Of a stretch of 64,000 bases of DNA, positions 26,168-34,876 are shown one piece after another. The stretch covers positions 83,583 through 147,582 of the forward strand of contig JACKIL010000007.1 in assembly GCA_020638525.1 (NCBI GenBank), in the 5' to 3' direction. This DNA is from Caulobacterales bacterium. GTDB lineage: Bacteria > Pseudomonadota > Alphaproteobacteria > Caulobacterales > Parvularculaceae. The notes below the pieces were generated by a model. The model was given only the letters and a program-made list of their open reading frames with translations. It did not search any database and was not told the origin of the DNA. The stretch's first letter is position 1, and the number at the start of each line of letters is the position of its first letter. The position numbers and the translations under genes are program-made.

Positions 26168-26587
26168 ATGAGGGGCCAACGCATTTTGCTCGGCGCCTGT
26201 GCGTTCCTTTGCCTCTCCATACAAATGGCTGAGGCCTATGAGCCGCCGGAAACCTATATTCAAGGGCTCGTTACCTCGTGGATCAAACGGCCGGAACACC
26301 GCACTGCTTTGGGATTTGCGCTCTCGGCTGCCTTCGTCGAATGGCCGGAGATTTTTTTGCGGACCCTTGATCAGAGCCCGAGCGTTTTTTCCGAATGGCA
26401 CCACTCGATATGCGAGAGCACCTATCAGTGGATGGATGCTTCGGAGCCGGGCCGGGGACCGCAAACGCTGGAAATGGTCGTGGGGACCGCGAAGAATTGG
26501 CAAAGCGAGGAGTACGGCGCATTGCTTGTCGCTATAATCCACTCGGCTAAACGTTGCGACGCTAAGGGCGAAATCGTTTCACACTGA
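26168..26587 (+). CDS. Exported protein, unknown function
   Basis: A 139-residue protein with a signal peptide (cleavage near QMAEA), preceded by AGGAGATCTTCA. The mature region is helical with several aromatic residues and two cysteines (HSICESTYQWMD and AKRCDAKG). No family recognised. It is the last clearly non-conjugative gene before the element-maintenance block. Confidence 0.65.
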   Translation: MRGQRILLGACAFLCLSIQMAEAYEPPETYIQGLVTSWIKRPEHRTALGFALSAAFVEWPEIFLRTLDQSPSVFSEWHHSICESTYQWMDASEPGRGPQTLEMVVGTAKNWQSEEYGALLVAIIHSAKRCDAKGEIVSH

Positions 26588-26693
26588 ATATTTTTCCTGG
26601 CTAGCGAACATCCTGTTGAGCAATGCAGATCAAAGCAATTGAATGTTCTCGTTAATAGCATACTTCGTGGATCCCACGTGCTAGGAGTAATTG

Positions 26694-27185
26694 ATGGCAG
26701 GCGAGCCGTTGTTGCGCAGGAACGTTGCCGGATTCGTCTTCGTGGAAGACAATGAGCCGCCGCAAGCGCCAAAAAACTTACGGAATTCATACGAGGCGGC
26801 AACACTGGCGATTGCGAACACCGCGGACATACCAGTTCTTCAGTTGCGCGGCGCTGATCTGCGCAAGCTTCTCGCGGAAGAAGCCGTCTTGTCGCGCATC
26901 GCCGAGCTGAAACGTCGCGTCCTTCTGCTCGCCGGCGGGTTGCTCGAAGGCGCCGTGACGCAAATTGCTCTGAGCGCCCTTGTCGAAGGCTTCGACGTAT
27001 TCGTCGCCGCAGATCTCGTCTGGACTGTTGAGCCCGGGCGCGAGCCGCTCTTCTTCGATCGCATCACCCATAGTTGCGGCCATGTCCTCACTCGCCGCCA
27101 GGTCCTCCTCGAACTCCTTGCGCAAGAGAAAGACGTGGAAAAGCGAGAACGGCTTCAGGCTTTACTTACGGGCGCCGCCGGCTGA
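26694..27185 (+). CDS. Isochorismatase-fold protein without the catalytic cysteine
   Basis: A 163-residue protein. The central segment LLLAGGLLEGAVTQIALSAL followed by EGFDVFVAADL matches the isochorismatase-like cysteine-hydrolase signature, where the usual motif is GxxxxxCVxxTA; here the Cys position is Val. The N-terminal catalytic Asp-Gln region is also altered (FVFVEDN). It is shorter than active family members (about 180-210 residues), so it is probably a non-catalytic relative. ATG 26694 follows AGGAG at good spacing. It precedes ArdA and the ParB-like gene, at the start of the element maintenance region. Confidence 0.65.
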   Translation: MAGEPLLRRNVAGFVFVEDNEPPQAPKNLRNSYEAATLAIANTADIPVLQLRGADLRKLLAEEAVLSRIAELKRRVLLLAGGLLEGAVTQIALSALVEGFDVFVAADLVWTVEPGREPLFFDRITHSCGHVLTRRQVLLELLAQEKDVEKRERLQALLTGAAG

Positions 27186-27540
27186 CGCCGGCCGGGCTGG
27201 CGGGCTTCGCCCCAAGCCGAACGGAGAATTCGTCTCGGCCTTACGGCGCTCATCCCTGGCGCGGGCCGGCCCTTTCGGGCCGGATAAGGTCGGCGCGGGA
27301 CAGGCCCCGCGCCGGCTTTGTTGGTGCTTTCCCGAGCAGGCGGGGGTCGTGCGGACGGCCGGCTTGCCCGAGGGCGCCGTCCGCGCAAGGGGCCGGGTCT
27401 TTATTCGTTTGAAATCATTCCGAAGCTTCCTACCTGGCGCCCCTTGGCGCGTCCGGCTGACGCCCTCGGGCCGCCTTCCTTCCGCCGCCCACCCCCGCCT
27501 GCCGGGGAAAGGCGCGGCGGATCAGAGAGGGAGGCGAGCC
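27186..27540. other. GC-rich leader region upstream of ardA
   Basis: 355 bp of very GC-rich DNA with hairpins, including GGCCGGCCCTTTCGGGCCGG and the stem at 27291-27314. No gene fits. It may act as a terminator and leader for ardA, or as a single-strand promoter of the type used by early-expressed antirestriction genes; the latter is speculative. Confidence 0.35.
27291..27320 (+). terminator. Hairpin, possible terminator
   Basis: A perfect 9-bp stem CGGCGCGGG/CCCGCGCCG (27291-27299 with 27306-27314) with a 6-base loop and only a short T-run (GCTTT). It is weaker than the other terminators in the window and could be a structured leader instead. Confidence 0.45.
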
Positions 27541-28110
27541 ATGAGCGAAAACCATCAGACGGCGGAGCAAGCGGAGAGCGCGAGCGCGAGAAAGACGCAG
27601 GGCGAAGCCCCGCGCATCTATGCGGCGTGTCTTGCAAGCTACAATGCCGGCATTCTGCACGGCCGCTGGATCGAGGTGACCGACCCGGACGAGATGGTCG
27701 AGGCTGTCGCCGCCATGCTGGCCGCAAGCCCGGAGACCGGCGCCGAGGAATGGGCGATCCACGATTACGAAGGCTTCGATGGCGCCGAACTTTCCGAATA
27801 TGCGGGACTCGAAAAGACCTGCGCCCTCGCGGCGTTCATCGACGAGCACGGGCCCCTCGCCGGAAAACTCGTCGCGCATTTCTGCGGCGACTTGGACGAG
27901 GCCCGCGCCGCGATGGAGGACTACGCAGGCGAATATAAAAGCCTCGAAGACTTCGCATACGAGTTTACCGAACAGACCGGCGTCAAAATCCCCGAGAGCC
28001 TCGCTAACTATATCGATTACGAAACCATGGGCCGCGACTTCGAACTTGGCGGCGACATCTTCACTATAGAGACGGGCGTCGAGGAAGTTCACATCTTCTG
28101 GTCGCGGTAA
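27541..28110 (+). CDS. ardA: Antirestriction protein ArdA
   Basis: A 189-residue acidic protein that mimics bent DNA and blocks type I restriction enzymes, protecting incoming single-stranded-transferred DNA. The family N-terminus is clear (PRIYAACLASYNAGILHGRW, then VTDPDEM) and is followed by EEWAIHDYEGFDG and repeated Asp/Glu-rich helices (FAYEFTEQTGVKIPESLANY). ATG 27541 follows GAGGGAGG. It leads the small gene at 28116 and the ParB-like gene at 28352. Confidence 0.93.
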   Translation: MSENHQTAEQAESASARKTQGEAPRIYAACLASYNAGILHGRWIEVTDPDEMVEAVAAMLAASPETGAEEWAIHDYEGFDGAELSEYAGLEKTCALAAFIDEHGPLAGKLVAHFCGDLDEARAAMEDYAGEYKSLEDFAYEFTEQTGVKIPESLANYIDYETMGRDFELGGDIFTIETGVEEVHIFWSR

Positions 28111-28115
28111 CCGCC

Positions 28116-28310
28116 ATGGCGCGCTTCGAGGCAAGACCCAGAGAGGACGGACGCGGCCCTTATCGCTGGTCCCCGGTCGTCAAAACCCCGCGCGGCTTCG
28201 CGCAAGCGACAATCTACCGCCAGATCGGTGACGAGCTTGACGAAACGGAAGCGAAAGGCCTCGCCGAGCTCTGCGCCCTTCAGGGCTTTCAGTTGCGCAG
28301 ATGCCAGTAA
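28116..28310 (+). CDS. Small basic protein, unknown function
   Basis: A 64-residue protein starting 5 bases after the ardA stop. It is rich in charged residues with a C-terminal helix (DELDETEAKGLAELCALQG). It has no recognisable domain. Its tight spacing after ardA and before the ParB-like gene suggests co-transcription. Confidence 0.55.
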   Translation: MARFEARPREDGRGPYRWSPVVKTPRGFAQATIYRQIGDELDETEAKGLAELCALQGFQLRRCQ

Positions 28311-28351
28311 CGAATTTTCTGAACTTTTCATACCGTAAAGGAGGCCACGCC

Positions 28352-30106
28352 ATGACAAGACATCAATTGAAATATCTACCCATCGACGAGATGAAAGTCT
28401 CGAAACTCAATATGCGTTACGGACGGAAGCCGCCCAATGTGGACGACATCTATCCGTCCGTCCTCAAATCCGGCGTACTCGAAACCATGCTCGTACGCCG
28501 CGAGGGCGATCATTGGGGCGTCGTCGCCGGACGCCGCCGCCTTTTCGCCCTGCGCAAGAAGCAGGATGAGACGGGCAAGCCGCAGACCGGCCCTTGCGCG
28601 ATCATGAGCGAGGGCGATGACGCCGCCGCCATGGAAGCCTCGCTCATCGAGAATATCGGCCATGAGCCCGCGACCGAGATGCAGCAATATGAAGCCTTCG
28701 GCAAACTCGCCAAGGAGGGAAGGTCCGTCGCTGGGATCGCCGATTATTTTGGCGTCGATGAAAAACAGGTGAAACGCATCCTCGCGCTCGCCGGGCTCAT
28801 CCCCGGCATTCGCAAACTCTATGCAGCGGAAGAGATCGACGGCGCGACAGTGCGCGCGCTCACCCTTGGGACGAAAGCGCAACAGGAGGAATGGCTGCGG
28901 CTCTTCAAGTCGGATGACGAAACAGCGCCTTATGGGCGCCAGTGCCGGGCGTGGATCGCAGGTGGCGCCGCCATCACCGCCGACAAGGCGCTCTTTGATA
29001 TCTTGGATTATGAGGGCGAAATCATCGGCGATCTCTTCGGCGAGTTCGGCGTCTTCGCGAGCGCCGACCAGTTCTGGGAAGCGCAGTCCCGCGAAATCGC
29101 CGCGCGCGTCGAGGCGTTTCGCGAAAAAGGGTGGCGCGATGTCAACGTTATGGAACGCGGGAAAATGTTCCATTCATGGGATCATGAAAAGCGCAGTCGC
29201 ACGAAAGGCGGGCGCGTCTTCATCGAAATCCGCCATGACGGAAGCGTCGCGTTTCACGAAGGCTATGTGACGGGCGCGGAAGGTCGCCAGCTCGCCAAGA
29301 AAAAGACGGGAAAGGCTGGCGAAGGAAAGGCCCAATCCGTCCGCCCCGAAATGTCAGGCCCGATGTCGGATTATGTAAATCTCCATCGCCATGCGGCGGC
29401 GCGCGCCGAACTCATCGGGAAACCCGGCGTCGCCCTGCGCCTAATGATCGCTCACGCCATCGCGGGCTCTGCGCTCTGGACCGTGCGCGCCCATCAGGTC
29501 CGCACGGCGAAGGAAGCGACGCGGGAAAGCGTTGAGACGGGCCCCGCAAGTTCGCAATTTGAAGAGACCCGCGTCGCTGTCGCCGGTCTCTTCACCAGCC
29601 ATGGCGCGCGCTTCGAAGGCGTCGCCAATAACAGCGACGACTGGCGCCTTTGCGAAATCTTCGCCGCGCTTTTGAAAATGACCGATGAGGAACTCTTCGC
29701 CGTCGCGGCTGTGGTCATGGGTGAAACCTTGGACGCAGGCAGCGCCGCTGTCGAGGCGGCGCTTCATGCAGTTGGCGGCGACCTCGCCCGCTGGTGGACG
29801 CCGGACGCAGCGTTCTTCGAGCTTCTGAAAGACAAGCGCGCCGTCAACGAGATGGTGAAGGAGGTAGCGGGCGCGACCGCCGCCAGCTCCGTTCTCGCCG
29901 ATACCGCGAAAGCCCAGAAGGCTGTGATCCGCGAACGGCTCGCGAAACGCGATCAAGGCGCCGCGCCTTGGTTGCCCGGATGGCTGCAAAGACCGCCCCG
30001 CCGCTTTGTTGAAGGCGCGGCATGTCCGCCCGCCGATCAATGGGCCCGCATCGTGGCATTGTTCGGGGAGGACGAGTTGGAGGCGGCCCTCGAAGACGCC
30101 GCCTGA
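28352..30106 (+). CDS. Large ParB-like protein
   Basis: A 584-residue protein with an N-terminal ParB/Srx domain (about 1-110; PIDEMKVSKLNMR, VVAGRRRLFALRKK, SLIENIGHEPATEMQQYEAF), a helix-turn-helix (about 115-160; RSVAGIADYFGVDEKQVKRI) and a long C-terminal region of unknown function. ATG 28352 follows AAAGGAGG. Classical ParB works with ParA; no parA is present in the window. Proteins of this size are common in trb-type conjugative elements and may act in DNA maintenance or as regulators. Confidence 0.85.
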   Translation: MTRHQLKYLPIDEMKVSKLNMRYGRKPPNVDDIYPSVLKSGVLETMLVRREGDHWGVVAGRRRLFALRKKQDETGKPQTGPCAIMSEGDDAAAMEASLIENIGHEPATEMQQYEAFGKLAKEGRSVAGIADYFGVDEKQVKRILALAGLIPGIRKLYAAEEIDGATVRALTLGTKAQQEEWLRLFKSDDETAPYGRQCRAWIAGGAAITADKALFDILDYEGEIIGDLFGEFGVFASADQFWEAQSREIAARVEAFREKGWRDVNVMERGKMFHSWDHEKRSRTKGGRVFIEIRHDGSVAFHEGYVTGAEGRQLAKKKTGKAGEGKAQSVRPEMSGPMSDYVNLHRHAAARAELIGKPGVALRLMIAHAIAGSALWTVRAHQVRTAKEATRESVETGPASSQFEETRVAVAGLFTSHGARFEGVANNSDDWRLCEIFAALLKMTDEELFAVAAVVMGETLDAGSAAVEAALHAVGGDLARWWTPDAAFFELLKDKRAVNEMVKEVAGATAASSVLADTAKAQKAVIRERLAKRDQGAAPWLPGWLQRPPRRFVEGAACPPADQWARIVALFGEDELEAALEDAA

Positions 30107-30575
30107 ATCCATCCCCCGGAGCCGCCGCAAGTCGCTTCCCATGCGGCGTCCCGAGAGGACCGCCCGGCTTATGGGGCCGGGCGGTTTCCTTCTCCGCATT
30201 TTTGACGGGCGCAAAAGCGCGGCGTCATCCATCAGAGCGCTAAACGAACGCTGCGTTCGGGTTGCAAAAATATCCGCGTTGCAGCGCTCGCCTTCCTCTC
30301 CGTCATTCGCATTCATCCGGGCCAATGCCGGTCACGGCTTTTGGGACCTGGACGCGGTGGTCCCTTCGCGAAACCGTTGGGGCCGAAAAATTTCCCCGGC
30401 GTCTTCGACGCCTTCCTCGCGCAACAAATTTTTCGTCCCCGCCGGTGCCTCGCTGCGCTGCGCCCCCTCATGAAAGACATTCGGGGTTCGCGGGAGGGAG
30501 CCCCCGCATCCCTTCGGTCCGGCGTCGACGGGGCATTGGGCCTCGAAGACTTGAAAAACAAACGGAGATGAAAAC
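30107..30575. other. Gene-free stretch between the ParB-like gene and DUF736
   Basis: 469 bp. It begins with the terminator at 30159-30190. The rest is GC-rich with several frames but none with a plausible start; the last 30 bases carry the ribosome site of the DUF736 gene. Confidence 0.45.
30159..30190 (+). terminator. Terminator after the ParB-like gene
   Basis: A 10-bp stem ACCGCCCGGC/GCCGGGCGGT (30159-30168 with 30176-30185) and a T-rich tail. The same ACCGCCCGG stem recurs in the terminator at 30921-30955. Confidence 0.8.
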
Positions 30576-30896
30576 ATGGCGAACGCTCTTGGATATGTGA
30601 ACGAAACCGAAGCCGGCTTCGAAGGCACGCTCTCGATGATGAGCCTCTCGGCGCCGATCCGCATCGTCAAGAATGCGGAGAAGGAAACCGACTCGCAGCC
30701 CGACTACCGGGTCTACGCCGGACGCCGGGGCGCCGATATCGGCGGCGGCTGGATCAGAAAGGCGAAATCCTCGGGACGCGATTATGTCTCGCTGACCCTC
30801 GCCGATCCCGCTTTCGGTCGCAAAATTTACGCGAACCTTGCGCCCGTCAAAGGCGAGGATGGCCGCTGCGTCATCCTCTGGAACCCGCGCGATTAA
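30576..30896 (+). CDS. DUF736 family protein (copy 1)
   Basis: A 106-residue DUF736 protein, marked by a start with GYVNETEAGFEGTLSMMS, PDYRVYAGRRGADIGGGW and a DYVSLTLADPAFG stretch. Function is unknown, but DUF736 genes are near-universal companions of trb-type elements. A paralogue lies at 54652-54981, at the far end of the transfer genes. It is transcribed alone, bracketed by two terminators that share their stem sequence. Confidence 0.9.
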   Translation: MANALGYVNETEAGFEGTLSMMSLSAPIRIVKNAEKETDSQPDYRVYAGRRGADIGGGWIRKAKSSGRDYVSLTLADPAFGRKIYANLAPVKGEDGRCVILWNPRD

Positions 30897-30920
30897 GCTT
30901 AATCGCGAGGCTTAAGGTGG

Positions 30921-30955
30921 ACCGCCCGGATAATGCGTCCGGGCGGTTTTATTTT
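30921..30955 (+). terminator. Terminator after DUF736 copy 1
   Basis: A perfect 10-bp stem ACCGCCCGGA/TCCGGGCGGT (30921-30930 with 30938-30947), 7-base loop, followed by TTTATTTT. Confidence 0.9.
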
Positions 30956-31034
30956 GGCTTTATTTGGCGTGTTTTGGCCTTTTCTTTGCACGCCTTTGGA
31001 CCGGAAAATCTATGGCCGCAGCGGGGGGAGAGAC

Positions 31035-31844
31035 GTGTCGCGCGGGGAAGGGCCGGACCTTAATCGCAAGGATTACGACGCGCTTTTAGAGCTCCCGCTG
31101 TCGGGCTGGGGCTGGGAATACGCCCGGCGCTTTCCCGAACTCAAAAAAGCTGCCGCCCGCGCGCGCCGCACCGCGCCCGTTATGATCGAGCGGCGCGACG
31201 GCGTGCGGCTCATCCGCCTGCGTCGGCGTTATCCGGAAGCCGAGGAATTCGGGCTCCAGTTCTTCCCCGACCCTGAAAAATCGGCGCTCGAAACGACGCC
31301 CTTCTGGCTCCCGGAAGCGGCCAATTCGAGCCTCGAAGCCGCGCTCGAATTCGAGGAGATGCACGCCCGCAAAGGCCGCACGCTCTCATGGACCGCGCTT
31401 CCCGGCGAGAAACATTTCCTCATCGGACCGGGGCGGCGCCCGAAGCTTGTCGTCGCCGCGAAAGGCTACGCCGCGCAGATCGCTATTGAAGAAAACATGC
31501 TGCCCGTCCCACAGGCGGTCTATCTCTCCTTGCGTCTCGGCGCGGGCCAGCTTGTCGGCGAACATTTGCGCGCCGTCGAGGAATTTGCGGCTTTCTGCCA
31601 TGGCGCAAAAGGGCGCTGCCGAATGTTACGGGGCTTGTCTCCTGAGCGCCTGCGCGACGCGATTATCGCCCTCGATGGCGAGCTTGCGGGGTTCCCGCGC
31701 CGGAAGATTGGCGAGGCAATCTTCGGCGCCGAAGCGGTCGCGCGCGGCTGGGATGTGGGCGATGAGAGCTACAAAAAGCGCACCAAGCGCCTCGTCGAAA
31801 AAGGCCTCGCCCTGATGGAATTTGGATACCGCAAACTACTCTGA
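31035..31844 (+). CDS. DUF6499/DUF2285 family protein of conjugative elements
   Basis: A 269-residue protein. The N-terminus DYDALLELPLSGWGWEYARR is the DUF6499-type segment and the C-terminal half (LLRGLSPERLRDAI-type helices, then RDAIIALDGELAGFPRRKIG) is DUF2285, thought to be a DNA-binding domain. Such proteins accompany the TraF/relaxase block of Tn4371-like elements and are probably regulators. GTG 31035 is chosen because GGGGGAG precedes it and because the frame further upstream would run through the terminator. Confidence 0.8.
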   Translation: MSRGEGPDLNRKDYDALLELPLSGWGWEYARRFPELKKAAARARRTAPVMIERRDGVRLIRLRRRYPEAEEFGLQFFPDPEKSALETTPFWLPEAANSSLEAALEFEEMHARKGRTLSWTALPGEKHFLIGPGRRPKLVVAAKGYAAQIAIEENMLPVPQAVYLSLRLGAGQLVGEHLRAVEEFAAFCHGAKGRCRMLRGLSPERLRDAIIALDGELAGFPRRKIGEAIFGAEAVARGWDVGDESYKKRTKRLVEKGLALMEFGYRKLL

Positions 31845-31957
31845 CGCTGCCGCCAAAGGGACGTTTTCAGTTCGCGGAGATCGTCCCTCCTCAAGGGATC
31901 GCGTTTCCCGCAAAGCCTTCGATCAGGATCGATTGAAGCGGGAAAGGAGACGTGAAG

Positions 31958-32206
31958 ATGAGCGAAACCCATTGTGACGAAGGCGGCGAGACCGCCGGTG
32001 AGACGAGGAAACCCTGCAAGTTTTTGAGCGTGAAAGAGGCCGCAGAATTCCTTGGGCTTAGGCGCTCGACCCTCGATCATTATCGCTGGGTCGGGGGCGG
32101 TCCCCGCTATCGAAAGCATGGCGGGCGGGTCAAATACACCGAGCCCGACCTCGAGGCCTGGTCCGAAAGCCGTCAGTTTCAGGACACGGCGACGAGGGTC
32201 CGGTGA
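31958..32206 (+). CDS. AlpA/excisionase-like helix-turn-helix protein
   Basis: An 82-residue protein with a MerR-type winged HTH as in AlpA and excisionase proteins: FLSVKEAAEFLGLRRSTLDH followed by YRWVGGGPRYRKHGGRVKYT. Such proteins act as excisionases or local regulators; here it may control the following transfer genes or excision. ATG 31958 follows AAAGGAG. The last 4 bp overlap the traF start (GTGA). Confidence 0.85.
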   Translation: MSETHCDEGGETAGETRKPCKFLSVKEAAEFLGLRRSTLDHYRWVGGGPRYRKHGGRVKYTEPDLEAWSESRQFQDTATRVR

Positions 32207-32700
32207 GGAGGGCGGCGGCGATAACGGCATTCGCCGCCATCGCGGCGCTTGCCGTTGTTACCGTGGCCCCGACCAAGGCGAGGGTTCTCTGGAATCGCAC
32301 CGAGAGCGCGCCGAAAGGGCTCTATCTTGTTACACGGGATAACCTGACGACGGGCGACTGGGCCGTGCTGTCAGGAGACGCGGCGAGCGCGGAATGGATC
32401 GCTGCGAACGGATATCTCAGTGCGGATTGGCCGATTATCAAGCGCGTCGCCGCCGTTGAAGGCGATGAAATATGTCGCGGCGGCGTTGAGATATTCATCA
32501 ATGAAACCCTTGCCGCGACTGCGCTCGATGCGGACAGCACAGGAAGGAAACTTCCAAGGTGGGAGGGGTGCATCACGCTTCAGGCGGATCAGGTGTTTCT
32601 TCTCAATAATCATCCGCGCTCCCTCGACGGGCGATATTTCGGCACGGAGAAGCGAGACGATTTGATAGGGCGCGCACACCTTCTTTTTCACGCGGAATGA
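32203..32700 (+). CDS. traF: TraF-like S26 conjugative transfer signal peptidase
   Basis: A 165-residue membrane-anchored serine peptidase of family S26, which processes the pilin TrbC in RP4-type systems. The N-terminal helix (about 3-24) is followed by the catalytic Ser box NRTESAPKGLY (S35) and the Lys box PIIKRVAAVEGDEI (K80); NNHPRSLDGRYFG is the C-terminal box. GTG 32203 overlaps the HTH gene by 4 bp. Confidence 0.92.
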   Translation: MRRAAAITAFAAIAALAVVTVAPTKARVLWNRTESAPKGLYLVTRDNLTTGDWAVLSGDAASAEWIAANGYLSADWPIIKRVAAVEGDEICRGGVEIFINETLAATALDADSTGRKLPRWEGCITLQADQVFLLNNHPRSLDGRYFGTEKRDDLIGRAHLLFHAE

Positions 32701-32923
32701 AACTTCGCATAGAGAGCGTTCCAAAAGGATCGAAAGCGTTGCAAAGGGAAGGATAAGCGTCCCGGAGGGCAAGATGAAAGCACCGGCGCCAAGAGGCGCA
32801 TAAACTATTGTCTGCACATCCGGAATTCGGCGCCATGCTGAAAATTTTGTGGCGCTGCGACCTGACGAAGCCGTTGTTTCGGGGAGGTTTTCTGTGGCGC
32901 CATCATTTCCTGCAAGGTTTTAG
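32701..32923. promoter_or_regulatory. Candidate oriT / relaxase control region
   Basis: 223 bp between traF and the relaxase. GGCGCCAT occurs as a direct repeat at 32829-32836 and 32896-32903, TGTGGCGC at 32848-32855 and 32893-32900, and together they form inverted pairs. TTCCTGC at 32907-32913 resembles the RP4-type nick consensus (TCCTG|C). Location beside the MOBP relaxase supports an origin of transfer, but no nick site is proven. Confidence 0.4.
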
Positions 32924-34876
32924 ATGAGCGACGAGTTCAGGCCCCGGCTCGGCCGTCCGGGCGACCGCGGCGGTTCGGCGGCGAAGCGCTATGGCGCCCG
33001 CATAAAACGCGCGGCGAAGCGGCTCGCCAAACCGAAAGGAAAGTCCGGCTTTTCCGGCGAGCGCATCGGGCGCGGGTCGGCCGCGGCGCGCATGGCTCAG
33101 ATGCGCTCACACCCGTTCGCGAAATTCCGAATGCGGCGCGCCGTCGTGAAAGTCCATATCGCGCGGGCCGGGAAGGGAATCGGTCGTGCAGCCTTCCGCG
33201 CCCATGTCAAATACATCCAGCGCGACGGCGCTTCACTGGAGAACGAGCGCGGCGAGCCGTCCGGCGGTGACCTCTATAACCGCGACCGTGAGAGAGTGGA
33301 CGACCGCGAGTTCCTCGCGCGCAGCGAGCACGATCCTCACCAGTTCAGGATCATTCTGTCGCCGGAAGACGCCGATCAACTCGGCGACTTGAAGGATTAT
33401 ACGCGCGAGGTGATGGCGCAAGCCGAAAAGGATTTAGGAACATCCCTCGATTGGGTCGCCGTCGATCACCATAACACCGGCCATCCTCATACCCATGTCG
33501 TCATCCGCGGAAAGGACGGGGCGGGGCGCGATCTCGTCATCGCGCGCGATTATCTCACTCAGGGCTTGCGCGCGCGGGCACAAGAGATCGCCATGGAAAG
33601 GCTCGGGCCCCGGCGCGATCTTGAGATCGCGAGAGGAGCGGCTCGCGAGGTTGAAGCCGAGCGCGTCACTGGGATCGACCGGCGGCTGGCGGCGCAGGCG
33701 CGCGATAATGTCGTCGAAATCGCGCCGGCGGCGGGCGCGAGCTGCCGCTTCGAACGAACGCTCACCTTGCGCCGCCTCAGCTTTTTCGAAACACGCGGGT
33801 TCGCCGAAAAAGTCGGTGCGGCGCGCTGGCGTTTCGCCACGGGTTGGGAAGAACGGTTGCGAGCGCTTGCGCTTGAGCGCGACGTTATCCGCTCGATCGC
33901 TGCGGCCGCCGGAAAAGAACTCGCCGCCCGTGATATCAAAGTGTTCGACGGAACTTCCGGCAGGCCCGACAGAATTCTGGGGCGCGTCGTCGCCAGCGGT
34001 CCGACGGATGAACTGCGCGACACGCGATTCCTTGTCATCGACGCCGCCGACGGCAAGGTCTGGCGCGTCTCCCCTGGCGACGCGGCGCCCGGCGCCTTGC
34101 CGCCCGCCGGCGCCATCGTCGAGGCGCGCGCGGCAGTGAGGCGCGCGCGGCAATCGGACCGCACGATCGCGCGCATCGCCGACATCAATCGAGGGCGTTA
34201 TTCCGCCGCGTTGCATGCCGCAGACGATCCGACACCGAGCAAGGTTTACATTGAAGCCCATAAACGCAGGCTGGAGGCATTGCGGCGGGCAGGGATTGTT
34301 GCGCGCGCGACGGACGGGTCCTGGCGCATCGGGCGGGACTTTCTCGACCGCACGGCACGCTATGAAGCGGCAAGGGGCGGCGGCGTGAAGTTCGAGGTGA
34401 AGTCGTGGATCGATCTTGAAGCCCAAGTCGGAAAACGCGCCCCGACCTGGCTCGACGATGTGAACGAAAGCGAAATCGGCGGGGAGGGCTTTGGCGCTGA
34501 GGCCGCCGCGGCGAAGGCGCGCCGCGCGAAGTTTCTGAGGCGAGAGGGTCTGTGGTCGGAAGAGGCGGGCGGCATCGACGCAGCCACGCGGCGGCGGCTC
34601 GCGGAAAGCGAGCTCGCCGAGGCCGGCGAATCGCAAGCGCGGCGCATCGGCAAGACCTATCGCGCCTTCGAAGCCGGCGGCTCGTTCGACGGCGTCTTTG
34701 AGCGCTCCGTCGATCTCGTCCAAGGGCGTTTCGCGCTGATCGGCCGGTCGAAGGAATTCACACTCGTTCCGTGGCGGCCGGAAATCGAAAAATATCGCGG
34801 CGCCGCGCTCATGGTCTACCGGTCGGGAAAGGGGATCGAATGGACGCCCGGCAGGGCGCGCGGGATCGGGTGGTGA
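32924..34876 (+). CDS. MOBP relaxase (VirD2-like, DUF3363)
   Basis: A 650-residue relaxase that nicks oriT, stays bound to the 5' end and pilots the strand to the recipient. The N-terminal 60 residues are basic (RIKRAAKRLAKPKGK). The catalytic domain has RAAFRAHVKYIQRDG, FRIILSPEDA and the three-histidine metal motif NTGHPHTHVVIRG (H187, H189, H191). The C-terminal half is DUF3363. There is no good ribosome site before ATG 32924. Between it and traG, where transfer genes usually continue, lies the nuclease cargo. Confidence 0.93.
   Translation: MSDEFRPRLGRPGDRGGSAAKRYGARIKRAAKRLAKPKGKSGFSGERIGRGSAAARMAQMRSHPFAKFRMRRAVVKVHIARAGKGIGRAAFRAHVKYIQRDGASLENERGEPSGGDLYNRDRERVDDREFLARSEHDPHQFRIILSPEDADQLGDLKDYTREVMAQAEKDLGTSLDWVAVDHHNTGHPHTHVVIRGKDGAGRDLVIARDYLTQGLRARAQEIAMERLGPRRDLEIARGAAREVEAERVTGIDRRLAAQARDNVVEIAPAAGASCRFERTLTLRRLSFFETRGFAEKVGAARWRFATGWEERLRALALERDVIRSIAAAAGKELAARDIKVFDGTSGRPDRILGRVVASGPTDELRDTRFLVIDAADGKVWRVSPGDAAPGALPPAGAIVEARAAVRRARQSDRTIARIADINRGRYSAALHAADDPTPSKVYIEAHKRRLEALRRAGIVARATDGSWRIGRDFLDRTARYEAARGGGVKFEVKSWIDLEAQVGKRAPTWLDDVNESEIGGEGFGAEAAAAKARRAKFLRREGLWSEEAGGIDAATRRRLAESELAEAGESQARRIGKTYRAFEAGGSFDGVFERSVDLVQGRFALIGRSKEFTLVPWRPEIEKYRGAALMVYRSGKGIEWTPGRARGIGW

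Noticed and set aside
26980..27540. Long upstream extension of the ardA frame
   Set aside because: The extension runs through the isochorismatase-like gene in another frame and GC-rich hairpins; the ArdA domain and ribosome site fix the start at 27541.
30107..30575. Several 70-110 codon frames downstream of the ParB-like gene
   Set aside because: Low-complexity Arg/Pro/Ser-rich translations, no ribosome sites, and a terminator lies at the start of the stretch.
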